Shown: piece by piece, positions 7,222 through 15,571 of the stretch
Position numbering within the stretch: the first letter of the stretch is position 1
How the letters are laid out: every line of letters starts with the position of its first letter
Source of the DNA: JAAYDI01 sp052034005
GTDB taxonomy: Bacteria; Planctomycetota; Planctomycetia; Pirellulales; Pirellulaceae
Length of the DNA stretch: 64,000 nucleotides
Assembly: GCA_052034005.1 (NCBI GenBank)
Contig: JBPOJB010000011.1
Span: forward strand, 1-64,000
Reading direction: 5' to 3'
The notes under the pieces: generated by a model
Seen by the model: the letters and a program-made list of their open reading frames with translations, nothing else
Told to the model about the DNA's origin: nothing
The model's database searches: none
Position numbers and translations under genes: made by a program

Positions 7222-7671
7222 CGGGTCCATCCTTCTTTTGCGGGGTGTGGGTCGGGCTCGGCGCGGTTGAGGTCGGTTGGCGGGAACCGACTGAAAGGCG
7301 CCTGCCCCCCTAGCCGGAGCGCAGACGCGGCCGATGCTGTTATGCCAATCATCGGCGGCACAAATGGGAAAATTGAACCATTCGCCAGGTCCCGAAGCCG
7401 GGTATTGCACGGCCCTCCCAGTCGTTACAATCAGCATGTTAAGAAATACCGAACATGTATGATGTCGTAGTACTGGTCAAATGCGGTCTTTGGTTAAGCA
7501 GGGAAGTTTTCGCGGACGATACGTGTTCATGAAATCAGCGAGGTGGACTTGCTGAGGACTTTGCCGTAGCCAGCGTCTGGCCGCCGCCCAGGTTGAGCAT
7601 GCGGGGCCGGCGGCCGGGCAAAGACAGAGGTGTCAACGTTACACGTGTTTCTGGTTCGAGGAGCCCTCCCC
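7222..7671. other. Divergent intergenic region, 450 bp
   Basis: Lies between the divergent lipoprotein and cysteine-rich genes and must hold both promoters. It is less GC-rich than its neighbours (notably 7360-7520). I could not pick -35/-10 boxes or an operator with confidence. Confidence 0.4.
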
Positions 7672-8223
7672 ATGAAGAATCGTATGATCCTTCCCGCCTT
7701 GTTGGCGGTCAGCCTGTTCAGTCTGGTCAGCACTTCGCGTGCGCAGGCTGGTCTGTTTGGTCGGTGTGCCGACCCCTGTTGTGGCTGCGAGGTCACTTGT
7801 GGCTGCGAGGCCGACCCCTGTTGTGATCCGTGTTGTGCGCCGCGAGTGGGTCTGTTGGCGCGTTTGCATGCCCGGTGTGCGGCCAAGCATGCGTGCTGCT
7901 GTGAGACGCAGTGCTGTGAGCCGGCCTGTGGTTGCGAAGCGGACCCGTGCTGCGACCCGTGCTGCGCTCCGCGCTGCGGGTTCTTTGCTCGGCTGCGTGC
8001 GCGCTGCGCTGCTAAGCACGCCTGCTGCTGCGAGACCGAGTGCTGCGAGCCCGCCTGTGGTGCCGAGCCGGCGTGCGGCTGCGAGGCCGACCCCTGCTGC
8101 GACCCGTGCTGCTGCGCCCCGAAGCGCGTTGGTTTGTTGCAGCGGCTGCGTGCACACTGCGCTGCCAAGCGTGCGTGCTGCTGCGAGGTCGAGTGCTGCG
8201 AGCCCAGCTGCGGCTGCGACTAA
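7672..8223 (+). CDS. Secreted cysteine-rich protein with three tandem repeats
   Basis: 183 residues from the ATG at 7672, preceded by GAGGAG about 8 bases upstream. Residues 1-26 are a signal peptide (MKNRMILPALLAVSLFSLVS, then SRAQA). The mature chain has about 45 cysteines by my count, roughly one residue in four. It consists of three near-identical units of about 43-50 residues starting near 44, 87 and 136. Each runs CGCEADPCCDPCC, AP.xGLLARLxARCAAKHACC, then CETxCCEPAC. No catalytic motif is present. The pattern suggests a disulfide-rich or metal-binding envelope protein; function unknown. A strong hairpin terminator follows at 8294-8330. Confidence 0.8.
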   Translation: MKNRMILPALLAVSLFSLVSTSRAQAGLFGRCADPCCGCEVTCGCEADPCCDPCCAPRVGLLARLHARCAAKHACCCETQCCEPACGCEADPCCDPCCAPRCGFFARLRARCAAKHACCCETECCEPACGAEPACGCEADPCCDPCCCAPKRVGLLQRLRAHCAAKRACCCEVECCEPSCGCD

Positions 8224-8293
8224 ACGAAGCGGTACCGATTGGCGCCTGTGGCGCGGCGGAAGCCGTGCCTGGACGCATCCGATACAATGACGG

Positions 8294-8330
8294 AGCCCCT
8301 GGTCTTTTCGGACCAGGGGCTTCGTTCGTT
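8294..8330 (+). terminator. Rho-independent-type terminator
   Basis: Perfect 11-bp stem AGCCCCTGGTC / GACCAGGGGCT with loop TTTTCG, followed by the T-rich TCGTTCGTTT. It lies about 70 bases after the cysteine-rich gene and before the next gene's ribosome binding site. Confidence 0.8.
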
Positions 8331-8404
8331 TCAGCTTGACAGCTCCCCGGGCGCCGTGCGACAGTGAACCCAGGACAGGGGCTCGGAAAGGGAGGGGACC
8401 GCTG

Positions 8405-10162
8405 ATGTGGTATGGTCTTTCGTGCCTGCGTGCAGGCACCTGGCGGCGGCTTGCCGGGCTGATGATCTGCATCGGGTGCGTCGCGTGGCCCGCGCGGGCG
8501 CCTGGGGCGCAGGAGGGTATCGACCTGGAGGCGTCGATCAGGGCCGGGGAATTCGGTCCGGCATTGGAGGCGGCACGCGCGATCCAGGATGACGCGCTGC
8601 GCGATCGGTGGCTGGGCCGGATCGCGGTTCGTCAGGCGGAGCTGGGCGCGCGGGAGGCGTCCTACCGCACGTTCCTGGACATGCGCGGCGATCTTGCGCG
8701 GCGTGAGGCGATAGGGTCGTTGGCCGGCGTGATGGCCGGCGGCGGCGCTTCAGGTGGAGCGCGTGGCGGGGCGGCGATGGCCGACTTCGACTCGCTCATC
8801 GAGCTGATCCAGTCGACGATCGCACCTAACGATTGGGAAGAGGCCGGCGGGGCGGGCGTGATCCAGCCGTTTCCGACGGGCGTGTATGTGGACGCCTCGG
8901 GGCTGATGAAGCGGCTTGGTCCGGCGAACGACTCGACGTTGTTGGAGGCGGCGCGGCGCGCGGCCGCGACCGATTCGGGCAATCGCTCCGCGCGTCATCC
9001 ATCCGGCTTGCGCAAAGTCTCCCTGGTGCGGCTCGAGCGGCAGTTGCAGTTGGACCAGGCGCTGGGCCGCCGGCCGGACGAGGCGATGTGCGTGTTGGCG
9101 GGCATCTATCGGATCCAGTACCTGTTTGTCTATCCCGAGGCGGGCGACCTGGTGCTGGCCGGCCCGGCCGGCGACTGGCATACCGATGCGGAGGGCCGCG
9201 TCGTGAACGTCGCCACGGGAGCCCCCACGCTGCAGCTGGACGACCTGGTGGTGGTGTTGCGCAACGCCCTGACGCAGCACAGCCAGTTCGGCTGTACGAT
9301 CGAGCCGCGCCAGGAGGGCCTGGCGGCCGCACGGCGTTTTCAAGAGTCCTGGCAGGGCCGGTCGGTCTCGCCCTCCCAGCGGCGCAAGTGGCTCGACCAG
9401 TTGCAGGCTGCGTTGGGCACGCAGCGCATCCGCGTCTGGGGCATCGACGCGCGGACGCGCACGGCGCGCGTGCTGGTCGAGGCGGACTACCGCATGAAGC
9501 TGATCGGGATGGGGTTGGAGCCGGGCACGTTGGGGGTGACGAGCTACCTGGACGCGGTCAAGCGTGCGGGCGGTGAGCCGGCGGCGATGAGTGTGCTGCG
9601 CTGGTGGTTCACATTGAATTATGAGGGGATTCGCACGACGGCGGCCCGGGACGCTTTCCAGCTCGACGGGCCGGGCGTCCAGGTCTTGAGCGAGAACGAG
9701 AAGGTATCGGCAACCGGCGAGCGGATCCACACGGGCGCTTCGGACGAGCTGACCAGCGGGTTCGCCCGCAGTTTCACCAGGCACTTCGACGCGCTGGCCG
9801 CCAAGTACCCGATTTACGCCGAACTGCGCAACGTCTTCGACATGGCCCTGGTCGCCGGGCTGATGGTTTCTCACGACCTGCCGGGCCAGGTCGATTGGCA
9901 TCTGACCTACTGGTCGGATCCGGACGGATACCCGGTCGCGCTCGGGCCGGCGCCGCAGCAGGTGGAGAGCGTGATCAACCATGTGATGATCAATCGGTCC
10001 CGTTTTGTCGCCGGAGTGAGCGGGGGCGTGTCGGTCGACGCCGGGCCGCTCGTCGGGGCGGACGCCGTGCGCGTGGACGATTATGGCCTGCTGGAGGCTG
10101 ATCGTGCCTCGGCCGCCCCGCCGCCGTCCACGCTGCCGCCGGACGCCTGGTGGTGGGATTGA
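8405..10162 (+). CDS. Secreted planctomycete protein of unknown function (DUF1598-like)
   Basis: 585 residues from the ATG at 8405, chosen because GGGAGGGG precedes it and because it opens a signal peptide (LAGLMICIGCVAWPARAPGA). The mature N-terminus (about 35-95) is helical and TPR-like. The middle has a Gly-rich linker (AGGGASGGARGG) and then an alpha/beta region. The block LSENEKVSATGERIHTG and the following AKYPIYAELRNVFDMALVAG resemble DUF1598, known mainly from planctomycetes; this is from memory and uncertain. No enzymatic motif is seen. It is convergent with the next gene. Confidence 0.65.
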   Translation: MWYGLSCLRAGTWRRLAGLMICIGCVAWPARAPGAQEGIDLEASIRAGEFGPALEAARAIQDDALRDRWLGRIAVRQAELGAREASYRTFLDMRGDLARREAIGSLAGVMAGGGASGGARGGAAMADFDSLIELIQSTIAPNDWEEAGGAGVIQPFPTGVYVDASGLMKRLGPANDSTLLEAARRAAATDSGNRSARHPSGLRKVSLVRLERQLQLDQALGRRPDEAMCVLAGIYRIQYLFVYPEAGDLVLAGPAGDWHTDAEGRVVNVATGAPTLQLDDLVVVLRNALTQHSQFGCTIEPRQEGLAAARRFQESWQGRSVSPSQRRKWLDQLQAALGTQRIRVWGIDARTRTARVLVEADYRMKLIGMGLEPGTLGVTSYLDAVKRAGGEPAAMSVLRWWFTLNYEGIRTTAARDAFQLDGPGVQVLSENEKVSATGERIHTGASDELTSGFARSFTRHFDALAAKYPIYAELRNVFDMALVAGLMVSHDLPGQVDWHLTYWSDPDGYPVALGPAPQQVESVINHVMINRSRFVAGVSGGVSVDAGPLVGADAVRVDDYGLLEADRASAAPPPSTLPPDAWWWD

Positions 10163-10202
10163 GCCGGTCGCCCCGGTATCCTGTCGAGCCGCGGTGCGGC
10201 CC

Positions 10203-11210
10203 CTAGCGTCGCAGCAGTGCCGTGTGCAGGTGGGCCAGTTGGGCTGCGCGGGTTTCCGGTGCAGCTTCAGGGTCGAAATCCACGGGGCGATCGCACAGCC
10301 GCATGAGGTGGCTGTGCGCGCGGGTGCGGTGTTGCAGCTGGTCGTCGTTCATCAGTGCCAACCAGGTGCGTCGGTCATTGACCAGCCATGCGGTGACTCG
10401 GGCGGGCGTGTCTTGTCGATCGACGGTGAGGGCTTTCTGGATGTCGCCCACACGCTGCCGTTGTTCGGCATCCAGCATCGTGAGGTCAAGCTCCTGCAGG
10501 AAACCCAGCACGCAGCGCCCGCGGGCGAGCAGTTCACGTGCCGCGGCCTGGCGAGTGCGGAACTGATCGGCGGACAACTGGGCGACCAGCAGCTCCACTT
10601 CACGCCGCGACGTGGCCGCGCTGGATGGTTCGGATGCCAGCAGCGTGGATCGGATCTCGGCGATTTCGTCTTCGATCTGCCAGTCGGGACGGAGGGCCCG
10701 CAGCATGCAGTTCAACGGCGTGCGACAGGCCTCGGGGTAGGCCAGCTGAAGATGCCAGAGGGTGGCGGCCCGGTATTCGCACGGCGTCTCGTCCGCCGCC
10801 TGAAGGACCAGGGACAAGTGGTCCCCGGGATGTTGGACGAACCTCATGAGCGTAATCGGTGCGGATTCATCGTGACAGCGGTATTCGATCTCCAGGTGAT
10901 CGCGGCGCGTGACGTGAACTACCAACCGCCGCGTCGCTCCCTGGTAGGCGTAATGGAGGGACACCAGCCCGCGATCCAGCGTCACCGCGAATGTCTCGAT
11001 CGTCCCGTCCGGCAGTTCCCGACTGGTGCGCTGCTGGTTGTGTCTGGTGCGGTTGCCCGTGGCCAGGATGCGCCCCATGGTCACATCGAACATGACCCAG
11101 TTGAGGTCGGAGATGAGCAGCTCCGCGTAACGGATCTCCTCGCCAGGCAGTCTCGCGCGGGGCGCCCACACGAGTCCCAGCGCGACGATGACGGCAGTCC
11201 TTTGCCACAT
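10203..11210 (-). CDS. Secreted protein with C-terminal HEAT-like module
   Basis: 335 residues from the ATG at 11210, with GAGGT seven bases upstream. A short signal peptide (MWQRTAVIVALGLVWAPRA) is followed by a beta-rich region of about 150 residues that I do not recognise. Residues ~205-265 hold the short helical module frequent in planctomycete proteins (LVAQLSADQFRTRQAAAREL, then a Leu/Ala-rich helix and QRVGDIQKAL). A periplasmic location is likely. It lies downstream of the apbE-like gene on the same strand, separated by a hairpin. Confidence 0.6.
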   Translation of the reverse strand: MWQRTAVIVALGLVWAPRARLPGEEIRYAELLISDLNWVMFDVTMGRILATGNRTRHNQQRTSRELPDGTIETFAVTLDRGLVSLHYAYQGATRRLVVHVTRRDHLEIEYRCHDESAPITLMRFVQHPGDHLSLVLQAADETPCEYRAATLWHLQLAYPEACRTPLNCMLRALRPDWQIEDEIAEIRSTLLASEPSSAATSRREVELLVAQLSADQFRTRQAAARELLARGRCVLGFLQELDLTMLDAEQRQRVGDIQKALTVDRQDTPARVTAWLVNDRRTWLALMNDDQLQHRTRAHSHLMRLCDRPVDFDPEAAPETRAAQLAHLHTALLRR

Positions 11211-11327
11211 CGCTGCACCTCGCAGCTGTGAGCCGATGGATTAGGGTCGGCCCATGGTACCGGAAACGTTCCGCCGGTGGCAGGGCGATTTCCGCCTGTT
11301 TTTTCAGCACCTGGCCGATGCAGCTGC

Positions 11328-11355
11328 GACACATACTCTATCGGGAGTATGTGTC
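11328..11355. terminator. Perfect 11-bp hairpin after the apbE-like gene
   Basis: GACACATACTC at 11328-11338 and GAGTATGTGTC at 11345-11355, with a 6-base loop. It overlaps the stop codon of the minus-strand apbE-like gene and lies ~120 bases upstream of the next minus-strand gene. There is no T-run, so it may be an attenuator or operator rather than an intrinsic terminator. Confidence 0.45.
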
Positions 11356-12502
11356 AATGCGCCGCCGGTCCGGCGTCCGGCGGTTTGTCCAGGGCCTGTT
11401 CATCGAGCACCCGCAGTTGCCCGGCGTCGCCGATCGTCTCGATGGCCACCGTTGCGTCGCGCGTTCCCGGCAGCACGAATATGACGGTCAGTTCCGGTCG
11501 CGTGGCGCAGTACGCTCGGGCGGCATCCACACCGAGCACGAAGCAGGCGGTGGCCAGCGCATCGGCCTCGGCCGCGTCGGGCGCCAGCACGGTGGCTGAC
11601 AGCACGCCCTCGGCGGGCGTCCCGCGGCGCGGGTCGAGCACATGTCCGTAGCGGCGGCCCTGATGGAAGAAGAACTGCTGCCCGGACCCGGACGTGCCCA
11701 GCCCGCAGTGGCTGATCTGCAGTTCGGCCAGGCGGCGTTCGGGGCGCAGCGGATGGCACAGCGCGACGCACCACGTGTGCGCGTCCTCGCGTGCCTGTTG
11801 TCCGCCGCGCACCAGGACGCTGCTCTGGCCGCCGTGGATCAGGAAGTTGCGGACGCCCGCCGCCTCCAGCACTTCCGCACAGCGATCGAGGGCATAGCCC
11901 TTCCCGACGCTGCCGAGGTTCAGTTCCATGCCGGGCCGGGCGAACCGGATCGTGTGTTGCCGGCGGTCCAGCGTCAGGTATTGGCTCCCGACACGCTGCA
12001 TCGCCTCGCTGACCTGCTCGGCTTGTGGGAAGTGCCCGCTGCGCGTGGCGAACCCCCAGACTCGGACCAGCGGCCCGGCTGTGATGTCGTAGGCTCCGCC
12101 GGTCGCGCGGCTCCAATCCGCGCAGCGGCACAGCAGTTCAAACAGGCGCGGTTCCACGCGGCACGCCCGCTGGGCCGCGTCACGGTTGATCAGGCTCAGG
12201 TCACTTTGCGGCCGGAACACGGACAGTTGATCTTCCAGCGGTTCCAGGAGGTCGAGCGCGTGTGTTGCCGCTTCCACAGCGCCCGCCTGCGGTCCGCAGT
12301 GGAGGAACACCTCGAAGTCGCAGGCCATGGCGCGGCGGCTGATCCGCAGGTGGTAGTCGTGTGGCGGGCGGCCGTCGGCGGCGTCCGGGCGCCACGGGCC
12401 CTCGCCCGCCGCGCCGGCTCGGGACGACAGGTCGATCAGCGCGTCGCGCGCGGACCTGCCCTGGAGGAACTCGCGGCGAGTCGTCTTGCGGCGGGCGTTC
12501 AT
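11354..12502 (-). CDS. apbE: FAD:protein FMN transferase (ApbE family)
   Basis: 382 residues. ApbE enzymes move FMN from FAD onto Thr residues of exported proteins such as NqrB/C, RnfD/G and related flavoproteins. The N-terminus TTRREFLQG looks like a twin-arginine or short leader region without a clear hydrophobic stretch. The core begins near RRAMACDFEVFLHC. The FAD-binding block ELNLGSVGKGYALD (~195) and the C-terminal metal-binding ADALATACFVLG (~330) are both present. Its ATG overlaps the stop of the ClpP-like gene by 4 bases (ATGA), so the two are translationally coupled. No flavoprotein target is encoded nearby. Confidence 0.85.
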   Translation of the reverse strand: MNARRKTTRREFLQGRSARDALIDLSSRAGAAGEGPWRPDAADGRPPHDYHLRISRRAMACDFEVFLHCGPQAGAVEAATHALDLLEPLEDQLSVFRPQSDLSLINRDAAQRACRVEPRLFELLCRCADWSRATGGAYDITAGPLVRVWGFATRSGHFPQAEQVSEAMQRVGSQYLTLDRRQHTIRFARPGMELNLGSVGKGYALDRCAEVLEAAGVRNFLIHGGQSSVLVRGGQQAREDAHTWCVALCHPLRPERRLAELQISHCGLGTSGSGQQFFFHQGRRYGHVLDPRRGTPAEGVLSATVLAPDAAEADALATACFVLGVDAARAYCATRPELTVIFVLPGTRDATVAIETIGDAGQLRVLDEQALDKPPDAGPAAH

Positions 12503-13041
12503 ACCAGCGGGTCCAGATCGATCAGTTCCGCGAGCCCGGCCCGCGCGAACTCGGGCCCCGACACGTAGCGGCCGGGCCGCATCCAGGGCGCGAGTTGTTC
12601 GTACGGGATGGCGAACAACTGGGCCAGCACGCGATCCATGTCATGTTCGAGCTGGCCGAAGTGGCGTGCCCATTCGGACGCTTCCGCCAGTTGGACATGT
12701 TCGTCGCTCTGCCAGCGCATGGGGTGGAACAGCAGGACGCTGTAGGGCGTGACGAGCCGGCGTGTGCAGGCGGCCAGCGGCCACAGCGCGGCCGACGAGC
12801 ACTCGCCGGTCACCACGCCGGTCACCTGCAGCCCGCGGAGGCGGATCAGGGTCATCAGCGAGATGGCCGTGTAGGCGCTGCCGCCCGGCGAGTTGATGTA
12901 GAGCGTGCAGGTCGAGCCGGGCGCGACGCCGAGCAGCTTGTCGACGCAGTCCGCTTCATGTTCAGTCAGGTCGCCGATGAGCGCTACTTCCAGCGGCCCG
13001 TCCGGCGGATCATCGGGCGGCGAGCAGTCTGTCCGATTCAT
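12499..13041 (-). CDS. ClpP-like serine protease homologue, probably missing the catalytic Asp
   Basis: 180 residues from the ATG at 13041; a TTG at 13059 would add six residues. The ClpP fold is indicated by TLYINSPGGSAYTAISLM (~47-64) and the nucleophile region TGECSSAALWPLAA, where Ser83 aligns with the ClpP serine. His106 sits in SVLLFHPM, one place off the usual MIHQP histidine. The C-terminal box that is RDRFLSAPEA in ClpP reads PGRYVSGPEF here, so the catalytic Asp appears to be Gly. It may be an inactive or altered ClpP paralogue. It is coupled to apbE by a 4-base overlap. Confidence 0.7.
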   Translation of the reverse strand: MNRTDCSPPDDPPDGPLEVALIGDLTEHEADCVDKLLGVAPGSTCTLYINSPGGSAYTAISLMTLIRLRGLQVTGVVTGECSSAALWPLAACTRRLVTPYSVLLFHPMRWQSDEHVQLAEASEWARHFGQLEHDMDRVLAQLFAIPYEQLAPWMRPGRYVSGPEFARAGLAELIDLDPLV

Positions 13042-13240
13042 GGGGTCATTGACCTGCAAGGAGCCACGAACCTGTCGGGGCGCGACCCGTCACGACGGCC
13101 GCGACATGACGTTGGTATAGTCGCGCCCGCACCTGGGCACAAGGACACTGCGAGCTTCCCAAACGATAAATCCGTTTTATAATGGAGCGGTGTGCGGATC
13201 GTGCGATGTCGGCAGGCCAGAGTCGCATGCGGGTCGTGCC

Positions 13241-13948
13241 ATGGGAATCAAGTTTCGCTGCCATGCCTGTGACAAGAAACTGCATGTGAAGGCGTTCCTC
13301 GCCGGCAAGCGGGGCGTGTGCCCCAAGTGCGGTGCCAAGGTGCGCATTCCGTCGGCCAGTACGGAGGGGACGCACGAGGCGGCGGTCTCGGGCCGCGAGG
13401 CGGAGCAGGCGGTGACGCGAGCCGCATCCGCCCGCCCGGCCGCGGGCCAGCAGGTCGGCACGTCGGCTGCCGGGTCTCCCCAGCCGGAGCGCGCCGGTTC
13501 GGTGGCAGCAGGTGCGGCGGGCTCGGAAACCCGATCGTCGCCCGCGCGCGACCCGATCTCGGAGATGCCGGATGCGGTCTGGTACGTGCGGCCTCCGACG
13601 GGCGGCCAGTTCGGTCCAGCCAATGGCGCGGTGATGCGCCGCTGGCTCAACGAAGGCCGGGTCAGCGCGGACGCGCTGGTTTGGCGGGAAGGGTGGCCGG
13701 ACTGGCAGGCGGCCGGGCCGGTCTTCCCGGCGCTCGAAGGGGCGGACCTGGTCGGGCCGGTGGCCGCGACGCCCGTGCCCGTTCATGCGGAGCCTGAGAC
13801 CTTCAACTTCGTTCAGCCGCGGGCGGCCGCGGTGCGCGACGTGCGCCCGCGGGCGAAGGCCGACCGGCGGCACGTCGCGATCATCGGCGCGCTGGTGGTG
13901 GTGTGCGTGGCGCTGGCCGTGGCGTTCGTGGTGGTGTTGCGTAGGTAG
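13241..13948 (+). CDS. Zinc-ribbon, GYF-like, tail-anchored membrane protein
   Basis: 235 residues from the ATG at 13241 (MGIKFRCHACDKKLHVKAF), which fits the usual start of this planctomycete family; a GTG at 13190 is the alternative. Two CxxC pairs (CHAC, CPKC) form an N-terminal zinc ribbon. A low-complexity Ala/Gly/Ser linker spans about 40-110. The GYF_2-type domain begins at about 110 with WYVRPPTGGQFGP and contains DALVWREGWPDWQAA. One C-terminal membrane helix (HVAIIGALVVVCVALAVAFV) ends the chain, so the bulk is probably cytoplasmic. Role unknown; GYF-type domains usually bind proline-rich peptides. Confidence 0.7.
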   Translation: MGIKFRCHACDKKLHVKAFLAGKRGVCPKCGAKVRIPSASTEGTHEAAVSGREAEQAVTRAASARPAAGQQVGTSAAGSPQPERAGSVAAGAAGSETRSSPARDPISEMPDAVWYVRPPTGGQFGPANGAVMRRWLNEGRVSADALVWREGWPDWQAAGPVFPALEGADLVGPVAATPVPVHAEPETFNFVQPRAAAVRDVRPRAKADRRHVAIIGALVVVCVALAVAFVVVLRR

Positions 13949-13961
13949 GGCGAACGAACTG

Positions 13962-14483
13962 ATGATGCACTGGCAGGCACGGGTGGGGATCGTGATGGGC
14001 AGCGACAGCGACTGGCCCCGGATCAAAGCGGCGCGCGCCGCGTTGGAGGAGTTTGATGTCCAGTCCGAGGTGCGGGTCCTGAGTGCACACCGCACACCGG
14101 CGGCAGTCCAGGAGTACGCGCGCACGGCGCGCGACCGGGGGCTGAAGGTGATCATTGCGGCGGCCGGCGGGTCGGCGCATCTGGCCGGCGTCATCGCCGC
14201 CCATACGACCTTGCCGGTCATCGGGTTGCCGGTCCCGACGGCGGAGCTGGGCGGGCTGGACTCGCTGCTGTCGATCGTGCAGATGCCGAGTGACGTGCCG
14301 GTGGCCGCCGTGGCGGTCGGCATGGGCGGCCCGCGCAACGCCGGTTTGCTGGCCGTTCAGATCCTGGCCGTGGCGGACGATGCGCTGGCGCGCAAGCTCG
14401 CGGATTTCAAACGCGTGCTCGAGCAGCGGACGGCGGCGAAGGATGCACGGCTGCAGGAGATCATCCGGGAAGATGCCGACTGA
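13962..14483 (+). CDS. purE: N5-carboxyaminoimidazole ribonucleotide mutase (PurE class I)
   Basis: 173 residues from the ATG at 13962 (a second ATG follows directly). PurE converts N5-CAIR to CAIR in de novo purine synthesis. Family motifs are complete: VGIVMGSDSDW, VLSAHRTP, AAAGGSAHLAGVIA, LPVIGLPVP and GLDSLLSIVQMP, ending RNAGLLAVQILA. It follows the GYF gene by 13 bases and overlaps mtnA by 11 bases, so these three are probably cotranscribed. No purK is visible nearby. Confidence 0.95.
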   Translation: MMHWQARVGIVMGSDSDWPRIKAARAALEEFDVQSEVRVLSAHRTPAAVQEYARTARDRGLKVIIAAAGGSAHLAGVIAAHTTLPVIGLPVPTAELGGLDSLLSIVQMPSDVPVAAVAVGMGGPRNAGLLAVQILAVADDALARKLADFKRVLEQRTAAKDARLQEIIREDAD

Positions 14484-15546
14484 CTGGCAAACACTCCGCT
14501 GGGTCGGGGGCCCCGACGGCCGACTGGTGCTGCTCGACCAGACCTGTCTGCCCGGCCGACTGTGCGAGGTGACCTGTCGGGACGTCGAGGACGTATGGCA
14601 GGCGATCGCGCAACTCCGCGTGCGCGGCGCGCCGGCGATCGGGATCGCGGCGGCCTACGGCGTCGTGCTCGGACTGCAGCGTGTCGTCGACGCGGACGCC
14701 GACACGTTTTTCACGGAACTCGACCGGGTCCGGCACTATCTGGCTTCCAGTCGCCCGACGGCCGTGAACTTGAGCTGGGCGCTGCAGCGGATGGGCGCGC
14801 GGGCGGGCCAATTGCGGCATGAGGGGACGATCGCGGGGATCCAGGCGGCGTTGCTGGACGAGGCGCGAGCGATCCATGACGAGGATCGCGCGGCGTGCCA
14901 CGCGCTGGGACGCCATGGCGCGACGCTGTTGGAGGACCGCATGGGGGTCCTGACCCATTGCAATGCGGGCGCGCTGGCGGCTTCGGAGTATGGTACGGCG
15001 CTGGCGGTGATCTACGCGGCTGAGGAGGCGGGCAAGCGGCTGCATGTCTACGTCGATGAGACGCGACCGCTCCTGCAGGGCGCCCGGCTCACCGCCTGGG
15101 AACTCGTCGCACACGGCGTGGAGACGACGCTCATCTGCGACTCGATGGCGGCGGAGGTCATGCGCGAGGGCCGGGTCCAGGCGGTGATCACCGGCGCGGA
15201 CCGCATTGCCGCCAACGGCGACGCGGCCAACAAGATCGGGACCTACGGGCTGGCCGTCTTGGCCCAGGCGCACCAGATCCCGTTCTACATCGCCGCGCCC
15301 TGCTCCACGTTCGACCTGACGCTGGCCGGCGGCGACCAGATCCCGATCGAGCGCCGCGACCCGCGGGAAGTCACGCACGGCTTCGGCCGGCAGACCGCGC
15401 CCGACGGCGTCCGCGTCTTCAATCCGGCATTCGACGTCACGCCCGCCCGGCTGATCCACTGCCTGATCACCGAGCGCGGCCTGATTGCACCGGTCACCAC
15501 CGCGCGCATCGCGGAAGTGATGGCGCCGGGTCCGCGGGCCGACTAG
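14473..15546 (+). CDS. mtnA: Methylthioribose-1-phosphate isomerase
   Basis: 357 residues from the ATG at 14473, inside the end of purE. MtnA isomerises methylthioribose-1-phosphate to methylthioribulose-1-phosphate in methionine salvage. Diagnostic stretches: RVRGAPAIGIAAAYG, LTHCNAGALA with Cys163 (catalytic in the family), ICDSMAA, GADRIAANGDAANKIGTYG with Asp243 (catalytic), and IPFYIAAPCSTFD. Both active-site residues are intact, which separates it from eIF2B-type homologues. No other salvage gene is in the window. It is convergent with glnA. Confidence 0.93.
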   Translation: MPTDWQTLRWVGGPDGRLVLLDQTCLPGRLCEVTCRDVEDVWQAIAQLRVRGAPAIGIAAAYGVVLGLQRVVDADADTFFTELDRVRHYLASSRPTAVNLSWALQRMGARAGQLRHEGTIAGIQAALLDEARAIHDEDRAACHALGRHGATLLEDRMGVLTHCNAGALAASEYGTALAVIYAAEEAGKRLHVYVDETRPLLQGARLTAWELVAHGVETTLICDSMAAEVMREGRVQAVITGADRIAANGDAANKIGTYGLAVLAQAHQIPFYIAAPCSTFDLTLAGGDQIPIERRDPREVTHGFGRQTAPDGVRVFNPAFDVTPARLIHCLITERGLIAPVTTARIAEVMAPGPRAD

Positions 15547-15571
15547 CGCCGCGCCCGGCCGGTCCTTAGAC

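Noticed and set aside
7800..8220. Tandem repeats as a possible CRISPR array
   Set aside because: The repeats are in frame, encode a Cys-rich protein, are ~130-150 bases long and lack short spacers or cas genes.
8750..9982. 410-codon minus-strand open frame opposite the DUF1598-like gene
   Set aside because: Shadow of a high-GC coding strand: rich in Arg, His and Gln with no hydrophobic core pattern.
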